Part shown: piece after piece, positions 42,412-50,397 of the stretch
Position numbering within the stretch: the first letter of the stretch is position 1
Layout: every line of letters begins with the position of its first letter
Assembly: GCA_013298595.1 (NCBI GenBank)
Contig: JAAFIG010000001.1
Span: 1-64,000 of the forward strand
DNA length: 64,000 bases
Direction of reading: 5' to 3'
Source of the DNA: Deinococcales bacterium
GTDB taxonomy: Bacteria > Deinococcota > Deinococci > Deinococcales > JAAFIG01
Program-made: the position numbers and the translations under genes
Notes under the pieces: generated by a model
Told to the model about the DNA's origin: nothing
Seen by the model: the letters and a program-made list of their open reading frames with translations, nothing else
Databases searched by the model: none

Positions 42412-44678
42412 TTCTCAAGTTGTTTTTTAATGAGTTCTTGGACGATTTGTGGGTTGGCTTTGCCGCCTGATTGTTTAATGGTTTCGCCAACGAAGAAACC
42501 GATTAAGCCTGTGCGTCCATTTTTATAGGCGGTGACTTTGTCTGGGTTGGCTGTAATAACAGCTTGGATGATTGGCTCGAGGCTGCTGGTGTCGTTATTT
42601 TGCTCGAGTCCTCGGGATTGGATAAGTTCTAGCGGATTAAGGTGTGTGGTCATGGCTTCTTCGAGGATATCTTTTGCCATGTTGCGGGATAATTTGTTGC
42701 TCAAGACGAGTTCGACGACGGCAATTAAGTGGTTTGGCTCGAGTTGCGTGGTATCACGTAAGCCGAGTTGGATGACCCAACTAGATAATTGTGGGTTCTT
42801 GGTTTGTTTGAGGTAGCTGCGTAAACCTGAGTCTCGAGCCAGCACTATAGCTTCGGCTTGGCTGATATTTTGAGCAGTCAGTTGTTCAAGGTATGTTTTT
42901 TCTTCGGGGCTTAGCTCGAGTTTATGTTGGATTTGTGGTTTGAGATTTTTTTCTTTGCCAACTTCGGGTTTAGCTGTTGTCCAGTTGTCTTTTAAGCCTA
43001 TGATACGGTTGAACACCAAAGCATTAGTGCTTGAGTCTATTGGGTCTTGCCAGAAGTAACCATTGCGTTCAAATTGGTAGCGGGTGATGCTGGGTTGCTC
43101 AAGAATGCTGGGTTCGATGATGCCTTTGAGAATCTCGAGGCTGTGCGGGTTGAGGTACATGAGAAAGTCAGCATCATCTTCCTCGAGTTTAGCTTCTTGC
43201 TCAGGGTTTGGCACCGTGAACAAGCGGTCATAAAGTCTGGCTTCAAAAGGAATACCTGTTTGGGCATTAACCCAATGAATCACACCAGCGGCTTTGCCTT
43301 CGGGTTGGATGGTACAGCGCAACTCGAGGATTTCGCCTGCATCATTTTTGATGGCTTGGTGGCATTCGATGATACCAGCGCCACGCAAACGCACTTTTCC
43401 GCCAATGGTTAAGCGTTTGAAACCAGCTGTTGGGGTCTCGAGGAAATCGTCTTGTTCAATAAAAATTTCTTTGCCAAGCTGCACAACTCGAGTGGCTTGT
43501 TCTGGGGGTACTCGAGTGCCGTTAGGATGGAGCACAAGCCCATCTGAGGAAACATTGATAACATCTGGGGGATAATAGGATAGCTTGAGGTTTTGTGGGG
43601 CTTCTAAGTTCTCGAGAATCACTTTGAAGGGTTTCAGTACCGCCATAACTCGAGGGCTGCGGGTATTCAGGTCATCTCGAACAGCGAACTCGAGTGCGCC
43701 AATATCCACAGTGCGATTGGTTCGGCTCACACCAATCCCCTTAGCAAAACTGCGAATGGCTTCTGGGGTGATTCCACGGCGGCGTTGAGCAGCAATGGTT
43801 GGCATTCTTGGATCATCCCAACCTGCGACGCTATCCGATTCAATTAGTTTACGTAATTTTCGCTTAGAAACAACAGTGTACTCGAGGGAACGCCGCCCAA
43901 ATTCGTATTGGTACGGACGAGATTTCAAGGCAGGGTGCTCTACATGCTCGAGAACCCAATCGTAGATGGCTTTATTATCTATAAACTCGAGACTACACAG
44001 GCTATGGGTGACACCGTTTATCGCATCATTTATCGCTTGAGCATAATCGTAAAGCGGATAAATACACCATTGTTTACCTTGGCGGTAATGCTCGGCGTGC
44101 AAAATTCGGTACAACGCAGGGTCACGGAGCTTCATATTGGGACTGGTTAAATCTATTTTGGCTCGTAGTAAATGCTTGCCATTTAAGAATTCACCACGGC
44201 GCATTCGCTTAAATAAATCCAGATTCTCCGCGACACTACGATCTCGGAATGGGCTAGACTGACCCGACTTATCCACTGTGCCACGCAGTTTTGCCATTTC
44301 CTCAGCCGAAACACTTTCGACATAGGCTAAGCCTTTTTCGATCAACTGCACCGCGCAATCATGCATGATCTGAAAATCATCGGAAGCAAATTGCACTTGG
44401 GTTTTCCAACCCATCCACTCGAGATCATGAACAATGGCATTGACATACTCGAGTTTCTCGGTTTCGGGATTGGTATCATCCATCCGCAACACCCAAACAC
44501 CGTTGTAATCCGCCGCCAAGGAATAATTTAAGTTACAAGCAAAGGTATGCCCAAGATGTGCAAAACCATTTGGTTCAGGTGGAAAACGAGTGACTATTTG
44601 TTGCACACGACCAGACTCGAGGTCAGCTTCAATAATTTCGGTAATAAAATTTGGTGCGACAAGACGAGCATCAGGCAT
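42408..44678 (-). CDS. glnS: Glutaminyl-tRNA synthetase with C-terminal GatB/YqeY-type domain
   Basis: 756 residues, about 200 longer than E. coli GlnRS. The class I signatures are HLGH (41-44) and VVSKRKL near 270 (KMSKS equivalent). The anticodon-binding beta barrels follow to about 555. Residues from about 560 (LSPEEKTYLEQLTAQNISQAEAIVLARD) to the end (NPQIVQELIKKQL) are a YqeY/GatB-tail domain, the extension known from Deinococcus GlnRS, where it aids tRNA binding. It charges tRNA-Gln directly. TACACT (44686-44691, reverse strand) lies 7 bases before the ATG. Confidence 0.96.
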   Translation of the reverse strand: MPDARLVAPNFITEIIEADLESGRVQQIVTRFPPEPNGFAHLGHTFACNLNYSLAADYNGVWVLRMDDTNPETEKLEYVNAIVHDLEWMGWKTQVQFASDDFQIMHDCAVQLIEKGLAYVESVSAEEMAKLRGTVDKSGQSSPFRDRSVAENLDLFKRMRRGEFLNGKHLLRAKIDLTSPNMKLRDPALYRILHAEHYRQGKQWCIYPLYDYAQAINDAINGVTHSLCSLEFIDNKAIYDWVLEHVEHPALKSRPYQYEFGRRSLEYTVVSKRKLRKLIESDSVAGWDDPRMPTIAAQRRRGITPEAIRSFAKGIGVSRTNRTVDIGALEFAVRDDLNTRSPRVMAVLKPFKVILENLEAPQNLKLSYYPPDVINVSSDGLVLHPNGTRVPPEQATRVVQLGKEIFIEQDDFLETPTAGFKRLTIGGKVRLRGAGIIECHQAIKNDAGEILELRCTIQPEGKAAGVIHWVNAQTGIPFEARLYDRLFTVPNPEQEAKLEEDDADFLMYLNPHSLEILKGIIEPSILEQPSITRYQFERNGYFWQDPIDSSTNALVFNRIIGLKDNWTTAKPEVGKEKNLKPQIQHKLELSPEEKTYLEQLTAQNISQAEAIVLARDSGLRSYLKQTKNPQLSSWVIQLGLRDTTQLEPNHLIAVVELVLSNKLSRNMAKDILEEAMTTHLNPLELIQSRGLEQNNDTSSLEPIIQAVITANPDKVTAYKNGRTGLIGFFVGETIKQSGGKANPQIVQELIKKQLEN

Positions 44679-44718
44679 AGTGGGCAGTGTACCTTAGCTT
44701 TTGGCTTCTAGCCAAATT

Positions 44719-44785
44719 GGGCGAGGCATGCCTTCTCGATTCTAAAACGTAACTAACGGGTAGAATCACTCGCACCCTATGGTGC
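44719..44785. repeat. GGCATGCC-type element split by an insert with inverted ends
   Basis: GGGCGAGGCATGCCT (44719-44733) and TCGCACCCTATGG (44770-44782) together match the undivided element at 52232. Between them lie 36 bases whose interior has the inverted repeat GATTCTA (44738-44744) and TAGAATC (44761-44767). A pyrimidine tract (CTTTCCTCTTTCCTCC) follows. The spacer 44679-44936 holds nothing else that I can see apart from promoters at both ends. Confidence 0.5.
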
Positions 44786-44936
44786 CATTTTTGCTTTCCT
44801 CTTTCCTCCTTCATCGTCTGAACTTTCATCTCAGTTCTATCTTTCTCGCCTTCGCCTCATTAGGTAGCCATGCAAATAACATGCTCCTCAGGGGTTTATT
44901 TGCTGGGTCACATTTGTCTGTTTTAAGCTCGAGGTC

Positions 44937-45464
44937 ATGCGAATAATTTGGGTTTTGGTATTGGCGGCTTGTGTGGCGTGTGCTCCAAGTTTTAAACAAA
45001 CAGGAAACGAGCTTAAAACTGGTGATGCTATACCTGTGGTTCGGCTCGAGAATTTGCGTGGTGAGGCAGTTTCACTCGAGGATTTACGCGGTAAACCTGT
45101 GCTGGTCAATGCTTGGGGGGTTTGGTGTGCACCTTGTGTGGCGGAGTTGCCTGTACTGCGTGATTTACAAGAAAAATTTCGAGCTGATGGTTTAGTCATT
45201 ATTGGTATTGATGTGAAAGATTCTCGAGCGAAGTTAACTGATTTTCTCGAGAAGAATCCGCTCAATTATGATGTTTGGGTACAGGGTGATAAAACCGATG
45301 ATGTGCTGAGTTTGCTGCGTCGTTGGCAGAGTTTTGAAGATAATGCTGCCAGTATTCCGTATTCTTTTGGTGTTGGGCGCGATGGTAAAATCAAGGGTGT
45401 GGTTGGTGGTTACGACGGTACTGGGCAGGGTTTACGCGATTTGGTTCGTGATTTACTCAAATAA
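44937..45464 (+). CDS. TlpA/ResA-like thioredoxin lipoprotein
   Basis: 175 residues. The N-terminal signal has a lipobox LAAC with Cys12 as the likely lipidated residue, anchoring the protein at the outer face of the membrane. The thioredoxin domain has the redox motif Trp63-Cys64-Ala-Pro-Cys67 (NAWGVWCAPCVAELPVL) and the cis-Pro region SIPYSFGV. Such proteins reduce disulfides during cytochrome c maturation or in the periplasm, which would suit the CXXCH proteins in this window. TAAGCT (44924-44929) lies 7 bases before the ATG. hisA starts 19 bases after it. Confidence 0.92.
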   Translation: MRIIWVLVLAACVACAPSFKQTGNELKTGDAIPVVRLENLRGEAVSLEDLRGKPVLVNAWGVWCAPCVAELPVLRDLQEKFRADGLVIIGIDVKDSRAKLTDFLEKNPLNYDVWVQGDKTDDVLSLLRRWQSFEDNAASIPYSFGVGRDGKIKGVVGGYDGTGQGLRDLVRDLLK

Positions 45465-45483
45465 TGGTAATCTCTGCGCCGAA

Positions 45484-46185
45484 ATGGTGAATGTGATTCC
45501 TTGTGTGGATATTCAACGTGGTCGGGCTGTGCGCTTGTACAAAGGCGATCCGTTGCAGGAAACGGTGTACTTTGAACGTCCCCGAGAAGCAGCTGAGCAT
45601 TGGGCAGAGTTGGGTGCAAAAATGGTGCATCTGGTAGATTTGGATGCTGCAACAGGTGCGGGCGAGAATCGAAATATTATTTTTGATATTGCCCAGTATT
45701 TGAATGTGCCTGTTGAAGTGGGTGGTGGCATTCGCAATCTCGAGACGGCAAGGGATTTACTAGCTGGTGGGGTGCAACGCATTATTATTGGTACGGCTGC
45801 CATTACCAATCCCGAGTTTGTGGCGGCAGCGGTGCAAGAATTTGGCGCGGAGCGTGTAGTGGTCAGCCTTGATGCCAAAGATGGTTTTGTGGCAGTCAAA
45901 GGTTGGGCGGAGACTAGCTCGAGTACAGCTGTAGATATTGCTGCTCAGGTTTGGGAAGCAGGTGTTCGTACCCTGATTTACACCGATATTGCTCGAGATG
46001 GCACGCTTGAAGGGTTGAATCCTGAGCCGTTAAAACCGATGCGAGCTGCATGGGCAGGCGAGTTGATTGCAGGTGGTGGTGTGCGTGATGTGGCAGATTT
46101 ACGGTTACTCGAGACGTTGCGTATTGAAGGTGTGATTGTTGGTCGAGCAATCTACGAGGGGACTTTGCAATTTGGTCAGTGGTGA
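45484..46185 (+). CDS. hisA: Phosphoribosyl-formimino-aminoimidazole carboxamide ribotide isomerase
   Basis: 233 residues from ATG 45484 (MVNVIPCVDIQRGRAVRLYKG); the frame extends upstream into tlpA but that is not the start. HisA catalyses the fourth step of histidine synthesis, an Amadori rearrangement. Catalytic residues are Asp9 and Asp130 (SLDAKDG), with phosphate loops VGGGIRNLETA and the C-terminal GVIVGRAIYEG. Half-barrel repeats are visible. Other his genes are absent here; it is probably co-transcribed with the thioredoxin-like gene only. Confidence 0.95.
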   Translation: MVNVIPCVDIQRGRAVRLYKGDPLQETVYFERPREAAEHWAELGAKMVHLVDLDAATGAGENRNIIFDIAQYLNVPVEVGGGIRNLETARDLLAGGVQRIIIGTAAITNPEFVAAAVQEFGAERVVVSLDAKDGFVAVKGWAETSSSTAVDIAAQVWEAGVRTLIYTDIARDGTLEGLNPEPLKPMRAAWAGELIAGGGVRDVADLRLLETLRIEGVIVGRAIYEGTLQFGQW

Positions 46186-46186
46186 T

Positions 46187-46915
46187 TTATTGCATATCGC
46201 GTCTCGAGAAATCCCATGCTCCTAAGGCTGTTACAACAATAAATACAACACTACTTAATCCGAGGGTTAAAGTTCCGTACTTGGCAATTAAGTCAGTAGA
46301 TGGGTATGCCCAAGGCACAAAAATCCAGATCAATCCGTCGGCATTGGCAGTAAACATGGCTGTTAGTGTGCCTGCAAAACCTAATCCCAGTGGCACAGCA
46401 AAGGATTTGAATCGGCTCGAGTACCAAACGTGTAATGCCATAAGTGGTAATGCTGTGAACCATGCGCGAATTGTGATGTCAAAAATGCCTGTCCAGTGTG
46501 GCGTAGCGAAATTGGTTTGTAGTAATCCCACAAGGGTTAATCCGAATAATAAAACCATTGATCCAAATAAGACTAAACCTGCAACAACTAAAATTTTGGC
46601 AAGGTAAATACTGACTCGAGATGGTGGCAATGTCAGCAGTGTTTTCCATTGATTTTCGGTGTGTTCGATGCCGACCACTAAACCTCCAAGAACGGCAATG
46701 CCCATTTGTAACATCAATGTATTCCATAAGAAATTACTGATACCAAGCAGTTGTTCCCAGAATTGAACTTCGGATAGATTGCGGTACGAGCCAGCAAAAT
46801 TAAACAACAATAAATACAATACACAAATCAAGAGTGGCACGCTGGCAGCTAATAACAAAGCTGGTGTTCGACGCAATTTATAACTTTCAGCCGAAATAGT
46901 TCTGGATAACATCAT
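46187..46915 (-). CDS. ABC-2 type transporter permease
   Basis: 242 residues with six predicted membrane helices, beginning with a cytoplasmic MMLSRTISAESYKLRRTPA and the first helix LLLAASVPLLICVLYLLL. It belongs to the ABC-2/BcrB-like group (HTENQWKTLLTLPPSRVSIYLAKI between helices 2 and 3 is typical). Its ATG overlaps the ATPase stop by 3 bases, so the two are made together. It is convergent with hisA with one base between the stops. Predicted to be an exporter for an antimicrobial peptide or lipid. Confidence 0.85.
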   Translation of the reverse strand: MMLSRTISAESYKLRRTPALLLAASVPLLICVLYLLLFNFAGSYRNLSEVQFWEQLLGISNFLWNTLMLQMGIAVLGGLVVGIEHTENQWKTLLTLPPSRVSIYLAKILVVAGLVLFGSMVLLFGLTLVGLLQTNFATPHWTGIFDITIRAWFTALPLMALHVWYSSRFKSFAVPLGLGFAGTLTAMFTANADGLIWIFVPWAYPSTDLIAKYGTLTLGLSSVVFIVVTALGAWDFSRRDMQ

Positions 46916-47829
46916 GATGGATTTTCCTTGGTGATCTCTAAAAAAATTTGTTCAAGCGATAGGCGCGTCAACTCGAGATGTGAGACTTCGATTTTTGCTT
47001 CGACCAATAATTGGTTGATACTGGCAATTTGTGGTTTTTCTGCGTTTAACTCGAGGATATTTGGTTCGATTTGGGCTGGGCTGAAGTGCTCGAGGATTTG
47101 CATTGCTTGCTTGGTATTGTTAACTTCTATACGTAACCGATTTTGAAAACGGGCACGCAGGGTTGCCAGTGCACCTTCAAATTGCATCGCTCCATTTGAG
47201 ATAATACCGATGGTGCTAGCAACTTGTTCGATTTCTGAAAGGATGTGACTCGAGACCATGACTGTCACACCTTGTTTGGGTAAGCTGCGTAGGAAATCGC
47301 GTATTTCTCGAATGCCTGATGGATCCAAACCATTGGTGGGTTCGTCAAGAATAAGTAATTCGGGTTCGCCTAATAATGCCGCTGCGATTGCCAAACGTCC
47401 TTTCATACCAAGGCTATATTCGCGCACAACTCGGTTAGCTGCGTCTTGTAAACCAACTTGACTTAAAACAGCATTGATACGGTTTTTTGGCACAGCAATT
47501 AAGCGACGTGTTAGCTCGAGATTTTCGTAGCCAGTCAGGTGTGTATATGCCGAGGGTGTTTCGACCAAAGCGCCAACTCGAGCTAACAGTTGTGCTCGGT
47601 GTGTTACTAATGATTGTCCAAACAAGCGGATTTCACCTTTGGAGGGTTTAATTAACCCCATAAGCATGCGTATGGTGGTGGTTTTACCTGCACCGTTTGC
47701 GCCTAAAAACCCGTAGATTTCTCCTTGTTTAATTTTCAGGGATACATCTCTAACTGCTTGGATTGTTCCGTACTGTTTTGACAGATTTTGAATCTCGAGG
47801 ATGGTTGTATTTTCTGGTGTTGTCTGCAT
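46912..47829 (-). CDS. ABC transporter ATP-binding protein (BcrA/lantibiotic-export type)
   Basis: 305 residues. Walker A is GANGAGKT (43-50), Walker B LLILDEPTNGLDP, and the signature is degenerate (YSLGMKGRLAIAAAL), as is normal for the BcrA/NatA subgroup. The switch His is in VSSHILSEIEQ. The 90-residue C-terminal tail is typical of these exporters. AAAGGA lies before the ATG. It pairs with the permease encoded directly after. The substrate is probably a toxic peptide or lipid. Confidence 0.93.
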   Translation of the reverse strand: MQTTPENTTILEIQNLSKQYGTIQAVRDVSLKIKQGEIYGFLGANGAGKTTTIRMLMGLIKPSKGEIRLFGQSLVTHRAQLLARVGALVETPSAYTHLTGYENLELTRRLIAVPKNRINAVLSQVGLQDAANRVVREYSLGMKGRLAIAAALLGEPELLILDEPTNGLDPSGIREIRDFLRSLPKQGVTVMVSSHILSEIEQVASTIGIISNGAMQFEGALATLRARFQNRLRIEVNNTKQAMQILEHFSPAQIEPNILELNAEKPQIASINQLLVEAKIEVSHLELTRLSLEQIFLEITKENPS

Positions 47830-47961
47830 AATTTCCTTTTATGAGCTTTCATTCTGGTTAGTAATTTATCGGCTTGTTTTCAAGGTTTTGCCAAGTTTTT
47901 CGCAAGTTTTCTTGTGTTCGTTTTGTAACTTTTACTTTAAAATTTATGTATTGCGGGCTAC

Positions 47962-48008
47962 TTGCAAATTGCTATTCTTTGCGCGTATACTTTGCAAACG
48001 ATTGCAAA
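47962..48008 (+). promoter_or_regulatory. Promoter and LacI-type operator of the sugar operon
   Basis: TTGCAA (47962-47967), 18 bases, TATACT (47986-47991), followed at once by the operator TTTGCAAACGATTGCAAA (47991-48008), a near-perfect palindrome of the LacI family type with a central CG. Binding would cover the -10 box and transcription start. Confidence 0.75.
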
Positions 48009-48074
48009 ACAAATCAAGTTTCACCGACTTCAAGGGCATAAATTGCTCGAGAACTGGTTTTTTTTCGCCGACTA

Positions 48075-48092
48075 ATTGCAATCGAATGCAGG
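48075..48092 (+). promoter_or_regulatory. Second, weaker LacI-type operator
   Basis: ATTGCAATCGAATGCAGG matches the left half (TTGCAA-N-CG) of the upstream operator and much of the right half. It lies 84 bases after the first, just before the LacI ribosome site (AGGA), so a looped repressor complex is possible. Confidence 0.5.
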
Positions 48093-48106
48093 AATAGGAT
48101 TATCTC

Positions 48107-49114
48107 ATGATTGATGTAGACCAAGTCGCAAATCTCGCCCAAGTCTCCCGAGCCACGGTCTCGAGAGCCTTTACGCGACCTGATTTGGTCAATCACAAAA
48201 CCCGTGAACGAGTCCTCGAGATTGCCAATCAACTTGGCTATCAACCCAATCAACTTGCCAGTGCATTACGGCGCGGTCAAAGCCAAAGTATTGGTTTGAT
48301 TATTTCCGATGTGCTCAACCCTGGTAATGCCATGCTGGTCAAAGGTGTACAAGATGCCGCCACCAAACACGATTACACCGTTTTTATGTTCAACACCGAT
48401 GAAGACAGCATCAAGGAACGCAAAGCGTTAGAAAGTTTACGCAGCCACATGCCTCAAGGTTTAATTATTATGCCAACCAGTGGTGCAGCCCAAAACCTCA
48501 AACTTGTTGGCACATTACCCGTTATCGAACTCGACCGAGCCAGTGGAATTAAAGGTGCTCATACCGTCATGGTGGACAATTTTGGTGGCTCGAGAACAGC
48601 TGTACACCACCTGATTCAACTCGGGCATAAACGCATCGGTATGATCGTAGGTAGCCTTGATATCAGCACCGCTCAAGAACGCCACAACGGGTACCAAACT
48701 GCGCTTGCCGAAGCTGGCATTGCTTACCAAGAAAACCTAGTACAAATTGGTAATCACCGCGAAGACGGCGGCAGATTAGCTGCTCACAAACTGCTTTCTC
48801 GAGCCGATGACGAACGCCCAACTGCGCTCTTTGTAGGCAATAACGAAATGACCATTGGCGCAATTTTTGCCACTCGAGACTTAGGCTTAGATATCCCCGC
48901 CGACCTTAGCATTGTTGGTTTTGATGATTCCCGCTGGGCAAAACTATTACAACCCGCCATTACTGTTGTTGCCCAACCTGCTTACGAACTGGCATACCTT
49001 GCTTGCGAAACCTTATTAGACCGTCTCGAGCGTGGCAAAACCCAAAAAGCCATCGAAATTCGTTTAGCCACTAACTTTATCACTCGAGCCAGTACCGCCG
49101 CTCCTAAGCAATAG
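48107..49114 (+). CDS. LacI-family transcriptional regulator of the sugar operon
   Basis: 335 residues. Helix-turn-helix and hinge: IDVDQVANLAQVSRATVSRAFTRPDLV (2-28) and LASALRRGQSQ, with the sugar-binding domain beginning IGLIISDVLNPGNAMLVKG. The effector pocket features VGFDDSRWAKLLQPAITVVAQPAYELA. It is encoded at the front of the transporter and kinase genes in the same direction, with two palindromes upstream. It probably represses itself and the operon and is released by the imported sugar. AGGA lies before the ATG. Confidence 0.93.
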   Translation: MIDVDQVANLAQVSRATVSRAFTRPDLVNHKTRERVLEIANQLGYQPNQLASALRRGQSQSIGLIISDVLNPGNAMLVKGVQDAATKHDYTVFMFNTDEDSIKERKALESLRSHMPQGLIIMPTSGAAQNLKLVGTLPVIELDRASGIKGAHTVMVDNFGGSRTAVHHLIQLGHKRIGMIVGSLDISTAQERHNGYQTALAEAGIAYQENLVQIGNHREDGGRLAAHKLLSRADDERPTALFVGNNEMTIGAIFATRDLGLDIPADLSIVGFDDSRWAKLLQPAITVVAQPAYELAYLACETLLDRLERGKTQKAIEIRLATNFITRASTAAPKQ

Positions 49115-49158
49115 CTAGTACTGCTGCCCTAGCTAGTACCACTGCCCCTAAACATTAA
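49089..49158. repeat. Imperfect triplication of the lacI-type gene 3' end
   Basis: Three adjacent units, CCAGTACCGCCGCTCC (49089), CTAGTACTGCTGCCC (49115) and CTAGTACCACTGCCCC (49133), differ at a few positions. The first encodes the last residues of the regulator (ASTAAPKQ, stop), the other two lie after it. This looks like a small tandem duplication of the gene end. The spacer to 49268 also has an orphan ribosome site (AAGGAGGA at 49195-49202) with no start codon at the right distance. Confidence 0.55.
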
Positions 49159-49268
49159 CTCAATCACTTTTTTATTGTTGCCTTTTTCTTTTACCAAGGA
49201 GGATTTACCGCTCAAAACCTTAGGCATTATCTCGGCTTTTCGCCCTCTCTCAATTTAGGAGAACTACC

Positions 49269-50258
49269 ATGCGTAAAATTGCTGTTTTAGCCGCTGTCGG
49301 AGCTGCCACTGTTTGCTTAGCACTTGCCCAAGGCAAAAGCCCAATCATTGGTTTAATCACCAAAACCGAATCCAACCCGTTCTTCGTTAAAATGAAAGAA
49401 GGTGCTTCTAAAGAAGCTGCTCGTTTGGGCGCTAAGTTTATCAGCGCTGCTGGTAAACAAGATGGCGATAATGCTGGGCAGGTTGCTGCTATCGAGAATA
49501 TGGTGGCTGCTGGTGCACAAACCATTTTGATTACCCCATCAGACAGCAAAGCCATTGTGCCAGCCATCAAAAAAGCCCAAGCCGCTGGTGTTCAAGTGAT
49601 TGCTTTAGATAGCCCAACCGAACCAGCCGATGCAGTCGACGCACTGTATGCCACCGATAACTTCAAAGCAGGTGTATTAATCGGTGAGTACGCTGCTGCA
49701 CAACTCAAAGGCAAAACCCTAAAAATTGCCATGCTCGATTTGTTCCCAGGTCATCCAGTTGGTATTGCTCGTCACAACGGCTTCTTGGCTGGTTTAGGCG
49801 CAGATAACATTGATGCCGATACCCCCGACCTTGCCAGCACCCCACAAGTTGTTTGTAGCCAAGATACTTTCGGCGACCAAGCCAAAGGGCAAACAGCTAT
49901 GGAAAACTGCTTACAGAAAAACCCAGATATCAATGTTGTTTACACCATCAACGAACCAGCCGCCGCAGGTGCATTCCAAGCCCTCAAAGCTGCTAAGAAA
50001 ACCGCTGCGATTTTCTCTGTAGATGGTGGTTGCGAAGGTGTACGTAACGTAGACAAAGGCGTTATTGTAGCAACCAGCCAACAATACCCGCTGAAGATGG
50101 CAGCCCTCGGTGTTGCCGCAGGTGTCAAATACGCTAAAACAGGTGTCAAAGCCAAAGGCTACGTAGACACAGGCGTAACCTTAATAGCTAAAAAAGCTCT
50201 GGCAGGTATTGGCAGCAAAGATGTCAAATTTGGACTTGCCAACTGCTGGGGTAACTAA
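49269..50258 (+). CDS. Sugar ABC transporter substrate-binding protein (RbsB/FrcB-like)
   Basis: 329 residues, signal peptide 1-21 (cleavage after LALAQ). It is a type I periplasmic binding fold of the Peripla_BP_4 group: GLITKTESNPFFVKMKEGASKEA, LITPSDSKAIVPAIKKAQAAGVQVIALDS, then TSQQYPLKMAALGV. The sequence, including VVCSQDTFGDQAKGQTAMENCL, is closest to fructose-binding FrcB as I recall it. AGGAG lies before the ATG. No CTCGAG site is visible in its 990 bases, unlike its neighbours, which suggests selection for codon choice in a strongly expressed gene or recent arrival. The permease and ATPase follow after a terminator-like hairpin. Confidence 0.92.
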   Translation: MRKIAVLAAVGAATVCLALAQGKSPIIGLITKTESNPFFVKMKEGASKEAARLGAKFISAAGKQDGDNAGQVAAIENMVAAGAQTILITPSDSKAIVPAIKKAQAAGVQVIALDSPTEPADAVDALYATDNFKAGVLIGEYAAAQLKGKTLKIAMLDLFPGHPVGIARHNGFLAGLGADNIDADTPDLASTPQVVCSQDTFGDQAKGQTAMENCLQKNPDINVVYTINEPAAAGAFQALKAAKKTAAIFSVDGGCEGVRNVDKGVIVATSQQYPLKMAALGVAAGVKYAKTGVKAKGYVDTGVTLIAKKALAGIGSKDVKFGLANCWGN

Positions 50259-50303
50259 GTCTTAACCACGACCTGAACACGGGAAAATAATTTCCCTACG
50301 CCT

Positions 50304-50374
50304 CTCGAGCAGTGCTAATCCTCCAAAAACACTGCTCGAGTCACCTCCCCACCCTCAGGAGCGGGGAGGTTTTT
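50304..50374 (+). terminator. Tandem hairpins between binding protein and permease genes
   Basis: Stem 1: CTCGAGCAGTG (50304-50314) with CACTGCTCGAG (50330-50340). Stem 2: ACCTCCCC (50343-50350) with GGGGAGGT (50363-50370), followed by TTTT, an intrinsic terminator. Placed after the binding-protein gene, it would let only part of transcription reach the permease, giving excess binding protein. Confidence 0.8.
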
Positions 50375-50397
50375 CTTCACAAAGGTCTAGTGTTTCT

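Noticed and set aside
44881-44931. Possible 16-codon leader peptide before the TlpA-like gene
   Set aside because: No ribosome site, no codon bias for a relevant amino acid and no terminator after it; the gene has its own TAAGCT box 7 bases before the ATG.
49195-49202. A small gene after the orphan ribosome site AAGGAGGA
   Set aside because: No ATG, GTG or TTG lies at 5-10 bases, and no frame of useful length follows before the next gene.
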